DNA of 45,044 bases from Syntrophobacterales bacterium (GTDB taxonomy: Bacteria; Desulfobacterota; Syntrophorhabdia; Syntrophorhabdales; Syntrophorhabdaceae). The notes below the pieces were generated by a model. The model searched no databases and was not told the DNA's origin. It saw only the letters and a list, made by a program, of their open reading frames with translations. Made by a program: the position numbers and the translations under genes. The stretch is taken from the NCBI GenBank assembly GCA_031274925.1, contig JAISPL010000048.1:1-45044 (forward strand). The letters run 5' to 3'. Shown one piece after another: positions 9,619 to 17,536 of this stretch (position 1 is the first letter of the stretch; the number at the start of each line of letters is the position of its first letter).

Positions 9619-10121
9619 TCATGGGAACAGATATGTCTTTTCAACAAGGACTTTCTGCCAGGCGGCTTTAGCCGCTTTCATATTCTGCTGTGAAACTGGT
9701 AACATTGGATAACCGTCCCAATGTTGCATGATATCTCCCTCATCATTGGTTTCTTCGTGATAAACGAACCCAGTTAGCGCAGCATAACAAACTCATCCAG
9801 GCGGAATGGGTTTATCTCTGAAAACCGAATTAGAGGGCGAAGAATCATAAAAACAATCGACGAGTTCAGCTAATACGCTTTCTGGCAGATTGCTTTTTTG
9901 TGCGCCAGGCGATTGTGCAAGTACGACATCTATGAGTTCTTGCCATTTCGAGTAGTCGTGGGTATTTGACTTGTAACTCCAATCAAAATGTCCATCGACT
10001 GCAGCAAGCACTTGCTTGAGCGTGGAGGATTGATTGCTGAACCCTCCGCAGACACACAAGCAGCAAACATGAAAAACAATACCCCACAGAGCAGGAATTT
10101 GCGATTTAAATGAACGAACAT
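9619..10121 (-). pseudogene. Secreted protein of unknown family, broken by a frameshift and a UGA
   Basis: The ATG at 10121 (GGAGA upstream) encodes a signal peptide, FLLCGVLFFMFAACVSAEG. The mature part continues in another frame from about 10060 (LKQVLAAVDGHFDWSYKS, then KWQELIDVVLAQ) to a TGA at 9795-9793. The same frame then runs on for 57 protein-like codons (AALTGFVYHEETNDEGD, YPMLPVSQQNM) to a second TGA at 9619. Composition on both sides of the UGA looks like one continuous protein of about 167 residues. A CGA-to-TGA change or selenocysteine could explain the UGA; given the frameshift, decay is simpler. The family is unknown to me. Confidence 0.5.
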
Positions 10122-10767
10122 GGTCAAATTCTCCGTAGTGTTATAGTGTTAATCAACGTAAAGATGGATATGGTCGCGATGACCTCCTACCACCCAATGT
10201 TGCCCGTGTTTCTTGGTGAACGAAGGTCCGAAATTCTCGCGACGAAAAGTGTACCCTTCAAATCCTTCCTAGATATTATCAACAAAAGCATGAACGGATG
10301 GATTTGAGTTATACCTACCTATAATGTGATTGCTATTGAAACGGAAAATATCAATTGCTTTTTGTTACGTTGCATATGCCGACTTGGCATAGTGTGTGAA
10401 TCGTAAGCAGAGCTGATATAGATGTGGCGCAAAACATGACCCTGCGCAATATTCGGGCGAATATGAGACGAAGAGCTTCAATGACGCGCCAATCAAACAT
10501 CATTGACGACATTAGGGGCAAATTCGATTTGGACACCATTGATATTGGTAGGGACAGAAGACATTACATTGTCCTCCAGAAGATGTTCATTTAAATATGC
10601 TCGTATCACATATTACTGTTATAGAGCTGTCAATCATCATTTTGCGGTGTATTCACAGGTCGGCTATCGCCTTCAATGTGACAAAATTTCAAACGGAGAC
10701 ACTAACCTGAAATTCAAAAGACTTCTCTTGGTTGATATTATCCATTCTCTCTGTACCATCGGTTTCT
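10122..10767. other. Intergenic, no gene supported
   Basis: A 52-codon frame at 10436-10594 (rich in Arg, ending KFDLDTIDIGRDRRHYIVLQ) has no ribosome binding site and no family match. Nothing else seen. Confidence 0.4.
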
Positions 10768-11139
10768 TCAGATAGCCAGTTTGATGCTCTCCGGTTTGAC
10801 CATATTTTGTTTGTCAACGTATATTTTTTTCGGTTCAAATGAGGAAAGCTCATTCTCGTTATAATTTCCGTAAGCAACGATAATAATTATATCTCCCTTT
10901 TTTCCCTTGTGTGCAGCAGCGCCATTTATGCAAATAACCCCAGAGTTCTTTTCTCCTTTTATCGCATATGTGGTAAACCGTTCACCGTTCGTGACATTGT
11001 AAATATCTACTTGTTCATAAGGAAGGATATTTGCCTTTAACAAAAGGTCCTCGTCAATGGTTATGCTGCCTTCGTACTCCAAGTTGCTCTCTGTGACCGT
11101 TGCTCTGTGGATTTTGGACTTCATCATCCTTCGCTCCAT
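10768..11139 (-). CDS. panD: Aspartate 1-decarboxylase proenzyme
   Basis: Makes beta-alanine from L-aspartate for pantothenate and CoA synthesis. The 123-aa proenzyme cleaves itself between Gly24 and Ser25, seen here in EYEGSITID, leaving a pyruvoyl group on the new N-terminus. The motif NGAAAH is the usual active-site segment near residue 75. The start at 11139 has GGAGG 6 bases upstream, located within the end of panC, and only one base separates the two genes. Last gene of panBCD, so it supplies the substrate of PanC in the same transcript. Confidence 0.95.
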   Translation of the reverse strand: MERRMMKSKIHRATVTESNLEYEGSITIDEDLLLKANILPYEQVDIYNVTNGERFTTYAIKGEKNSGVICINGAAAHKGKKGDIIIIVAYGNYNENELSSFEPKKIYVDKQNMVKPESIKLAI

Positions 11140-11140
11140 G

Positions 11141-11986
11141 TTAAGCCTCCATCAAATTTATGTTATCAATAAGTCTTGTTTTGCCCACGCGACAGGCAAT
11201 TGCAAGAAGGGCTTTGCTTTCTATCTTGTCCAGTTCCCTAAGTGTGTCGGCATCGGAAAAACTTACATATTCTATGTCGACCCCATCTCCGGAACCGAGC
11301 AGTCGTATCACTTCTTCCCGTAGAACTGAAACATCTCTTTCACCTTCTCTGAACATTTCCTCCGCCCTTTTGATCGACGCATATATGCGCAACGCCCTCG
11401 CTCGTTCTTCCGGGCTGAGATATGTGTTTCGCGAACTCATTGCGAGTCCATCCTTTTCTCTGACCGTCGGATGCGGTACTATCGTAATGTCCATGTTAAG
11501 ATCACGTATCATTTTTTCGATGATCCTGAGCTGCTGAAAGTCCTTCTGCCCGAAGACAGCGAAATGTGGTTTGACGATATTGAAAAGCTTGTTCACGACT
11601 GTGGCGACCCCCAGAAAGTGGCCTGTCCTAGTCTTTCCGCACAGGTAATCCTCAAGTCCTTTTACCTCAATGTAGGTGGAATAGCCCTCGGGATAGATGT
11701 CGTGGGCCTCGGGGAAGAAGATAATATCCGTTTTTTCCCTAATGAGGAGTCCGGCATCCCTGTCAAAATCTCTTGGATATCTACTCAAATCCTCTGTCGG
11801 GCCGAACTGAATTGGGTTGACAAAGATGCTCACCACTACAATATCTCCAAGCTCTCTGGCTTTCCTCACCAGCGCGAGGTGTCCCTCATGGAGATAGCCC
11901 ATGGTGGGGACAAAGCCTATCAGCTTTTCTTTCCGCAATCCATCGGCAAGAGTCTGCATCTCTTTTACTGTCTTTACTATTTTCAT
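11141..11986 (-). CDS. panC: Pantoate-beta-alanine ligase (pantothenate synthetase)
   Basis: Joins pantoate and beta-alanine with ATP, giving pantothenate, AMP and pyrophosphate. The 281-aa protein begins with the nucleotide-binding PTMGYLHEGH block (a HIGH-type motif, residues 27-36). It has the FVNPIQF and GQKDFQQLRII segments of the active site and the KMSKS-like region VREKDGLAMSSRN. Length is normal. Its ATG lies one base after the panB stop, so translation is probably coupled. Confidence 0.96.
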   Translation of the reverse strand: MKIVKTVKEMQTLADGLRKEKLIGFVPTMGYLHEGHLALVRKARELGDIVVVSIFVNPIQFGPTEDLSRYPRDFDRDAGLLIREKTDIIFFPEAHDIYPEGYSTYIEVKGLEDYLCGKTRTGHFLGVATVVNKLFNIVKPHFAVFGQKDFQQLRIIEKMIRDLNMDITIVPHPTVREKDGLAMSSRNTYLSPEERARALRIYASIKRAEEMFREGERDVSVLREEVIRLLGSGDGVDIEYVSFSDADTLRELDKIESKALLAIACRVGKTRLIDNINLMEA

Positions 11987-11987
11987 A

Positions 11988-12785
11988 TCAATGATAGGAC
12001 CTGGCGTCGTCCGGGAACGTTCCTTCCTTTACCTCTTCGATATATGTTTTTATTGCAGTATTCATATCATGGCGGAGGTTCATGTAGTTCTTTACGAACT
12101 TAGGCCTGAATCCGGCGAACATCCCTAAAAGGTCCTGGATCACGAGAACCTGGCCATCACAATCGGGTCCTGCGCCTATGCCTATGGTTGGGATGGACAA
12201 CATCGCCGTAATCTCTTTCCCCAAGTCTCTTGGCACACCCTCAATAACCACGGCAAAAGCGCCTGCCTCTTCAACGGCCCGCGCATCTTCAAAAAGCCTT
12301 TTTGCTTCTTCTCCTTTGCCTTGGACCTTGTGCCCCCCCATCCGATGTATGGACTGTGGGGTAAGGCCTATGTGTCCCATAACTGGAATCTCTATATCCA
12401 CTATGGCCCTGATCACTTCCTCCATCGTTATACCGCCTTCGAGTTTGACTGCGTCAGCCCCGCTTTCCTTCATCATCCGTCCGGCATTCCTCTTTGCCTG
12501 CTTGATGCTTTCATGGTACGACATGAAGGGCATGTCAATTACGAGGAGGGCCTTTTTTATGCCTCTGGATACGGCCTTTGTATGGTATATCATCTCGTCG
12601 ACGGTGACCGGCAGGGTATTGGGGTATCCGAGCATGACCATGCCAAGGGAATCTCCCACGAGGATACTGTCAACTCCTGCTTCGTCCACGATTGCCGCTG
12701 TCGCGTAGTCGTATGCCGTAAGCATGGTAAGTTTCTCCTTGCCCTTTTTTTCCCTGAAGACCGGTGCTGTGATCTTGTCACTCAT
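11988..12785 (-). CDS. panB: 3-methyl-2-oxobutanoate hydroxymethyltransferase
   Basis: Adds a hydroxymethyl group from methylene-tetrahydrofolate to ketoisovalerate, giving ketopantoate, the first step to pantothenate. 265 aa, normal length. The magnesium ligands Asp45 (VGDSLGMV) and Asp84 (VIDMPFMSY) and the catalytic Glu182 (VIEGVP) are present. First gene of panBCD; its leader holds a terminator-like hairpin at 12806-12836. No ketopantoate reductase (panE) gene is in the window. Confidence 0.96.
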   Translation of the reverse strand: MSDKITAPVFREKKGKEKLTMLTAYDYATAAIVDEAGVDSILVGDSLGMVMLGYPNTLPVTVDEMIYHTKAVSRGIKKALLVIDMPFMSYHESIKQAKRNAGRMMKESGADAVKLEGGITMEEVIRAIVDIEIPVMGHIGLTPQSIHRMGGHKVQGKGEEAKRLFEDARAVEEAGAFAVVIEGVPRDLGKEITAMLSIPTIGIGAGPDCDGQVLVIQDLLGMFAGFRPKFVKNYMNLRHDMNTAIKTYIEEVKEGTFPDDARSYH

Positions 12786-12805
12786 AACGTGAACCCCCTA
12801 AAATA

Positions 12806-12836
12806 AAAACCTTCCGAACATAATTCAGAAGGTTTT
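12806..12836 (-). terminator. Terminator-like hairpin ahead of panB
   Basis: AAAACCTTC and GAAGGTTTT form a 9-bp stem with a 13-base loop. On the minus strand it runs into TATTTT. It ends about 20 bases before panB, so it either ends read-through from the nitroreductase gene or works as an attenuator. Confidence 0.5.
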
Positions 12837-13033
12837 GATAGACTAACTCTCCTTCCGTCTCAGTCCGTACAAGGATCCAAGCGGTATAGAAAAAAATTAT
12901 AAACTATTTTTCCGTGAAGTCAACTATCATTTTCTCGTCTCTTTTCCGCACGGTAACGGGGTGTTGGCCGTGAAAAACGGCTATTTCACCGGGGCGCCCT
13001 TCTGTTACTCGTAACCCAGGCCTTCGGGCGCCA

Positions 13034-13687
13034 TCAGTCAATCCATCGCACAAACCCGTCAATCCTTTCTCTCGGGATCTTGAACTTGTTTATAGGGCTA
13101 TCAAGGTCCGGGTGGCCCATGGCCATCCCTATTACCACATCCTTATTGTCAGCGATATCCAAGTGGTCTTTTATCTCGCTTTCGTAAGCATTGATGAGGC
13201 CAATAGGGCACGTCCCTAGCCCGAAACCATAGGCGATAAGAGTCAGGTATCCGAGAATTATCCCTATATCCACCAGGCGGGCCTTCGAAAAGGCATTGTC
13301 AAGACAGATAATCATTGCTGCAGGGGCTCCATAGAAGTTACAGCTCCCCTCATTTATGAATTGGTCAAAGGTGAGCCTCATTTCTTCAAGGTACGGGTTC
13401 ATAATCTGGAATGATTCCACCCCCCTTCTGCTGAATGTTTCCGGGAGGGACTTCACATTGCCCGGGCTGCATGAAATTCGTTTTTCCTTGTATGCTTTGA
13501 TGAGCATACGGCTCAGCCGCTGCCTCTCTTCGTCCATTATAACGGTGAACTCCCAGGGCTGGAGGTTGATGGCGGACGGTGCCATGAGCGCAAGGTTGAT
13601 GATTTCCTCAATTCTCTCTCTGGGGACAGGGCAGGGCTTGAAAGCTCGTATGCTTCTGCGTTCATTGATTGCATCAAACAGGTCCAT
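13034..13687 (-). CDS. Nitroreductase-family FMN oxidoreductase
   Basis: Predicted flavin-dependent NAD(P)H oxidoreductase of about 217 aa. The FMN-binding N-terminus reads FDAINERRSIRAF and continues with MAPSAINLQPWEF; the C-terminal half has the usual GYLTLIAYGFGLGTCPIG segment. I prefer the start at 13687 because GGAG lies 6 bases upstream and family members begin 'MDLF.AI..RRSIR'; the frame is open to 13741. The substrate cannot be read from sequence. A possible hairpin follows the stop, so it is probably transcribed apart from panBCD. Confidence 0.85.
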   Translation of the reverse strand: MDLFDAINERRSIRAFKPCPVPRERIEEIINLALMAPSAINLQPWEFTVIMDEERQRLSRMLIKAYKEKRISCSPGNVKSLPETFSRRGVESFQIMNPYLEEMRLTFDQFINEGSCNFYGAPAAMIICLDNAFSKARLVDIGIILGYLTLIAYGFGLGTCPIGLINAYESEIKDHLDIADNKDVVIGMAMGHPDLDSPINKFKIPRERIDGFVRWID

Positions 13688-14262
13688 CTGGTTCTCCATA
13701 GATTTTTCTGAAGCATACTCCAGCGCTTTGGGCGAAGTCAAGACGCCCCTTTTTTTTAAGCAATCCCCTCATTTGCTTCTGCAGTTTGCTTCTGCAGATA
13801 GGGATGAGAGCGTTCGGTAGTAGCGTCAGATTTCATCACCAGTGATATGGTAAGTTAATTATACCCACCCAAGGACCTCTTTCCCTGAGACAGGTATCAG
13901 GGAAATAATCCTGGACGACCTCTCTTTTCTTTTATTTTTAAGTCTTACCAGGTTCAAAGCGTGTAAAAAATATTGAGTCTCGCCAAAGATGCGTATTCTA
14001 TGAAAAGTCTCTCCATAAAGAGGGCATATCTTCTTACTTATTCATAACGTCATAGAGCTACACATTATCAGGATAAGACTTCACATTCTTCAAGAGGTGC
14101 ATGACATGCCGCATAGACGAAGCAGAAGAGAGTTCTGGGGATACAGAGATAGATAGACAGAGAGGGGAGAAAAAAGGAGGAATGGGCGGCGGCGGAATGA
14201 CTTGAAGATAACGAGGCTATGTGATATAAATATCATTCGCAGAAATAAGGAGGCGGAAGATT
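13688..14262. other. Intergenic with a 13-bp tandem duplication
   Basis: No firm gene. A 34-codon frame at 14101-14205 ends in a Gly/Met-rich tail (KKGGMGGGGMT) and has a weak ribosome binding site; I could not support it. The region should hold the promoter of the nitroreductase gene. Confidence 0.4.
13772..13797. repeat. 13-bp tandem duplication
   Basis: TTTGCTTCTGCAG occurs twice without a gap (13772-13784 and 13785-13797), upstream of the nitroreductase gene. Confidence 0.85.
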
Positions 14263-14394
14263 ATGGCATCAAACACAAAGAAAACTGATATGAGAAGAAA
14301 GAGAAAAAGAAGCGCCCAGGGCAAAAAAAGGAAAAGGGCAATGTCAAAGATGTCTACGCCTGCTTTCGCAGTGCACCCTGAAAAAAGTGAATAG
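14263..14394 (+). CDS. Small highly basic protein, 43 aa
   Basis: AAGGAGG stands before the ATG at a suitable distance. The 43 codons encode a Lys/Arg-rich chain (KKTDMRRKRKRSAQGKKRKR) followed by a short tail, TPAFAVHPEKSE. That layout, a basic N-terminus and a Phe-x-Val-His tail, resembles small uncharacterised proteins I recall from related anaerobes, but I cannot name a family. Nucleic-acid or ribosome binding is a guess from charge. It ends 20 bases before the radical SAM gene and may be co-transcribed with it. Confidence 0.6.
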   Translation: MASNTKKTDMRRKRKRSAQGKKRKRAMSKMSTPAFAVHPEKSE

Positions 14395-14414
14395 TCCGAC
14401 TGCATGAGGGTAAT

Positions 14415-15557
14415 CTGAGATACGAGATAGGGCCCATCAGGCCACCCAATGAAGCATACAGCTTGCTCGTAAGATTTACAAGGAACTGTCCTTGGAATCA
14501 GTGTGCATTCTGCCATACATACAAAGGCAAGCGGTTCGAGAAGAGAAAACTTGATGAGATTAAAAGGGACATAGATACCATACGGGCCATTTGCGATGAC
14601 GTGACCGGTCTTTCCAGGACACGGGGGCAGGACGGCAAGATTACGGATGACCTCGTTGACCACATTTTTTCCGATGGTAGCCGCAATGAGTGTTACAAAA
14701 GCGTGGTTGCCTGGTTGTACTTCGGAGGGAAAAACGTTTTTATACAGGACGCGAACTCCCCGGCTATGAAACCCGAGGTCTTTATTGAGGCCCTTAAATA
14801 TCTTAAAGAGAACTTTCCTTCCGTCGAGCGGATAACTTCCTATGCCCGGTCGAGAACTATCGCGAAAAGGCTGACTGTCGACAATATGAAGACGATGAGG
14901 GAAGCGGGCCTCACGAGGCTTCATGTGGGGCTTGAATCGGGGAGTAACCTTGTTCTCGAAGAGATGAACAAGGGTGCGACAGAGGAAGAACAGGTAAGTT
15001 GTGGAAAAAAGGTGAAGGAAGCTGGCATTGAGCTTTCAGAATACGTGGTGCTGGGGCTCGGCGGGCGAAAATGCTGGAGAGAGCATGCGCTCGAAACGGC
15101 CAATGTGCTTAAAAAAATTAACCCTGATTTTATCAGGTTCAGGACGTTGAAGGTCCTTAAAGATATGCCCCTCTATGATAAAATAAACAGGGGGGAATTT
15201 TTTATTCCCAGCGATGAAGAGATACTTTTGGAAGAGAGACTACTCATCGAAAATCTTGACAACATAACGAGCACCATAAAGAGCGACCATGTTCTCAATC
15301 TTCTTGAGGACGTGGAAGGTAAACTTCCAGAAGACAAAGAACATATGATTTCCGTCATTGACCGTTTTCTGTCAATGAACAGCGAGCAGAAGCTCGTATA
15401 CAGGTTCGGTAGAAGGTCTGGGATGTACAGGAGTCTTGACGACCTCCGGGATGAATTTTCTTACTACAGAATAAGAAAAGCTATCAAAAAAATGGAGGAG
15501 AAAGATCCCGGCAGCGTGGAGAAAACTTTGTCCCTTCTCCTTGAAAACTATATCTAA
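14415..15557 (+). CDS. Radical SAM protein (probable CTG start)
   Basis: The cluster-binding motif is CPWNQCAFC, followed by the usual TYKGKRF segment; later parts include LHVGLESGS and YVVLGLGG, typical of Elp3/B12-type radical SAM proteins. The 'GPIRPPNEAYSL' stretch just before the motif is also conserved in these proteins and is encoded here, so translation must start before the TTG at 14463. Between the previous in-frame stop and that TTG there is no ATG, GTG or TTG. CTG at 14415, after GAGGG, gives an N-terminus matching relatives. It would be about 380 aa. The substrate is unknown, and no maturation target is nearby. Confidence 0.8.
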   Translation: MRYEIGPIRPPNEAYSLLVRFTRNCPWNQCAFCHTYKGKRFEKRKLDEIKRDIDTIRAICDDVTGLSRTRGQDGKITDDLVDHIFSDGSRNECYKSVVAWLYFGGKNVFIQDANSPAMKPEVFIEALKYLKENFPSVERITSYARSRTIAKRLTVDNMKTMREAGLTRLHVGLESGSNLVLEEMNKGATEEEQVSCGKKVKEAGIELSEYVVLGLGGRKCWREHALETANVLKKINPDFIRFRTLKVLKDMPLYDKINRGEFFIPSDEEILLEERLLIENLDNITSTIKSDHVLNLLEDVEGKLPEDKEHMISVIDRFLSMNSEQKLVYRFGRRSGMYRSLDDLRDEFSYYRIRKAIKKMEEKDPGSVEKTLSLLLENYI

Positions 15558-15877
15558 CCATCTGATTGTATTTTTCCGCGTTCCCTCCTTATCTCCTCCT
15601 TCCTCGCACTTAATCTGACCCGCCATTTTTTGTTATTCGTCTTCTCGTATCTGACCCCGACCATCTTTGATATCACAGGAAAGGTGTCCAGAAAAGGCCC
15701 ATAAGCTGGTACTTTGTCAGAATGCGTCCGCTTCTTTAAGCCGGTCATAGTTGACATATATACCAGTTACCTGACATAACTATCATGTACAGACAGTTCT
15801 TTTCTTTGTCTTATGGGGGCGGAGAGTGCAGTCTGAACTGCGGAAATATGCGGGTTAGGCTGGATGAACGACGGGTG
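15558..15877. other. Intergenic between convergent genes
   Basis: A minus-strand frame at 15554-15757 (67 codons, basic) is doubtful. The region contains the repeated 9-mer listed next. Confidence 0.35.
15613..15657. repeat. Direct repeat of ATCTGACCC
   Basis: The 9-mer is at 15613-15621 and again at 15649-15657. GGGTCAGAT repeats of this kind are often found around RAYT/IS200-like scars; no transposase is visible here. Confidence 0.35.
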
Positions 15878-16192
15878 TCAGCAGCACCTGGGAGTCGGAC
15901 TGTCATCATCTGCAGCCGAGGATGCACGCTTCCTCCGAAGCATCCCGTTGATCACAGATGCTGCGCATCCCACCCCCACCTTGACTGTAACCGCCCCTTG
16001 CGGACAGTTCCGCTGACATGCTCCGCACTCAATACAAGCATCACGCTCCGCGATTTCGACCCTGCGATCCGATGAAAGGAATACTCGGCGAGGACACACA
16101 CAGAGACACATGCCGCACCCTGTACACTTGATCGGATCAAGGGAAAGGGTCACCACATCCCTCAGATAAAGTAATTTCTCCATAACCACCAT
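15878..16192 (-). CDS. hgcB: HgcB, ferredoxin-like mercury methylation protein
   Basis: A 104-aa protein with two [4Fe-4S] motifs, CTGCGMCLCVCP and CIECGACQRNCP, followed by VGVGCAASVINGML and a C-terminal Cys-Cys (TPRCC). That order is the HgcB pattern: cluster domain, a conserved Cys in a GCAA-like segment, then a terminal Cys pair thought to bind Hg(II). It supplies electrons to HgcA for turnover of its corrinoid. Its ATG overlaps the hgcA stop as TGATG, so the pair is translationally coupled. An internal ATG four codons later is an alternative start. Confidence 0.93.
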   Translation of the reverse strand: MVVMEKLLYLRDVVTLSLDPIKCTGCGMCLCVCPRRVFLSSDRRVEIAERDACIECGACQRNCPQGAVTVKVGVGCAASVINGMLRRKRASSAADDDSPTPRCC

Positions 16193-17226
16193 CACGCTCC
16201 CATGACCACGGCCGCAGTCCAGGCGGCAAGTCCGGCTCCGGTAGCGGCAATCTCAAGGGGTAGCGCCCATCGCATTTCCTTATAGACTCCTGAGAGGGAG
16301 GTAAAGGTAGTGCAGCCGGTAAAATTCATTGCCAGATACGCAGCCATTGCGGGAACAGAAAATATGAGGAAAAGGACCTGAAGAGTGGTCCAGTCACATC
16401 TCGCAAAACCGAGCATCAACGCAAGGGCGATGAGACCGGCAATAAACCCCTTCAAAGAGAACCGCCTACCTGGAAGCCATGGCAGGAATAGGGGGGTAAA
16501 AATGGCTCCCGCCATGATGGAAGCACTCATGGCAATGATAGCAAGAATAGTAAAGTCTCGGGCAACGGGCCACGATAGACCGGACAGGAAAAAAGAAAAT
16601 ACTGCAAGAGCGACTGTTGCCGGTGCGGCTATCTTTAAAGCGGCCACGAGCTCAATTGGTACCAGAACTAGGCGTTCGAAGAAAGTGAAAGTCTTTTCCC
16701 TCATCACGGATGTAGCCTTGAGCCCATTTTTTAAGAATAAGGGAATGTCTCGTGAGTCGACAGGGCCGTAAATTACCAGAAATCCTGTACGTTTTCGTAC
16801 TTCATGGGCTGCCACCCCAGGGGCGGCCAGTTGGGGAAGAATCAGCTCACGGTGCGAGACCACGCGGTCCAGTTCCGATGTTTTGATGCGGTTTACCAGT
16901 TCATCGGTACCGAAGGTGCCTTTGCCCGCAGCGCACCAGACGTTGATACCGTTGGTGTCAAGGACTAAGATCCAGACATCCATGCCCGTCAAAGAGGCTC
17001 GTAGACGGTCAAAAGTCATTTTGTAGTTTGCTGTTACCATGACGGGGGATTTGGGACCAGGTCTGCCCAGCGCATAAAGGCCTGGGTCCAGCATATGGCT
17101 CATACGGCCAATGTCCCAGCGTGCCTTCCAAGACCCGACTTTATCTCTCCACTTAAGCGTGGAAGAGACGCAGGGAACAGGACCTACAGGTGAATCTGCT
17201 GGGCCGTCTACGAAAGGCTGTTCCAT
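16192..17226 (-). CDS. hgcA: HgcA, corrinoid protein of mercury methylation
   Basis: Transfers a methyl group from its corrinoid to Hg(II), giving methylmercury. The decisive motif is the cap helix NVWCAAGK (residues 95-102 from this start), with Cys98 the expected lower ligand of cobalt; GTFGTDELVNRI follows, as in known HgcA. The N-terminal half is the soluble corrinoid-binding domain, and residues from about 185 onward form five hydrophobic helices (for example DFTILAIIAMSASIMAG and VLFLIFSVPAMAAYLAM). The 344-aa length is normal. I take the ATG at 17226; a TTG 15 bases upstream is possible and neither has a strong ribosome binding site. The next gene upstream is a divergent flavoprotein. 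Confidence 0.95.
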   Translation of the reverse strand: MEQPFVDGPADSPVGPVPCVSSTLKWRDKVGSWKARWDIGRMSHMLDPGLYALGRPGPKSPVMVTANYKMTFDRLRASLTGMDVWILVLDTNGINVWCAAGKGTFGTDELVNRIKTSELDRVVSHRELILPQLAAPGVAAHEVRKRTGFLVIYGPVDSRDIPLFLKNGLKATSVMREKTFTFFERLVLVPIELVAALKIAAPATVALAVFSFFLSGLSWPVARDFTILAIIAMSASIMAGAIFTPLFLPWLPGRRFSLKGFIAGLIALALMLGFARCDWTTLQVLFLIFSVPAMAAYLAMNFTGCTTFTSLSGVYKEMRWALPLEIAATGAGLAAWTAAVVMGA

Positions 17227-17233
17227 GCGGCAA

Positions 17234-17249
17234 GGACTCAACCGAGTCC
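17234..17249. promoter_or_regulatory. Inverted repeat at the hgcA start
   Basis: GGACTC-AACC-GAGTCC is a perfect 6-bp inverted repeat ending 8 bases before the hgcA ATG. It could be an operator or a hairpin that hides the start region; no ribosome binding site is clear here. Confidence 0.35.
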
Positions 17250-17536
17250 GTGTTTTAGGTCCTCAACAGGGCACCTCATCTGTTCGTTTTACCGGAAATA
17301 TTTCCATTATGAATAGCTTAGGATACAAGACTGGCAAGAGTCAAGAGGCAATTGAGGAAAGAATACAGGCATAGGATGGCGGATAGAATTATTATCGCTA
17401 TGACTAAAAACAGGAAATTTTGGCGAGAACTAAATGGTGAGTAGAAAATACTGCTTCCAAATATTATAATGTGCATTGGGCGGATAGAACCCGTTGACTA
17501 GGAGAAGACCGGAAAACAATTGAGGAGGATATGAGA

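Noticed and set aside
10436-10594. 52-codon Arg-rich frame upstream of panD
   Set aside because: No ribosome binding site or known family; composition gives no support.
14101-14205. 34-codon frame with Gly/Met-rich tail
   Set aside because: Too short and with only a weak ribosome binding site; no relatives known to me.
15554-15757. 67-aa basic minus-strand frame between the radical SAM gene and hgcB
   Set aside because: No convincing ribosome binding site, overlaps the end of the radical SAM gene, and contains GGGTCAGAT repeats typical of non-coding scars.
17349-17526. Paired direct repeats GGCGGATAGAA and CAATTGAGGA upstream of the flavoprotein gene
   Set aside because: Short and imperfectly ordered; could be chance. 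No regulator family suggested.
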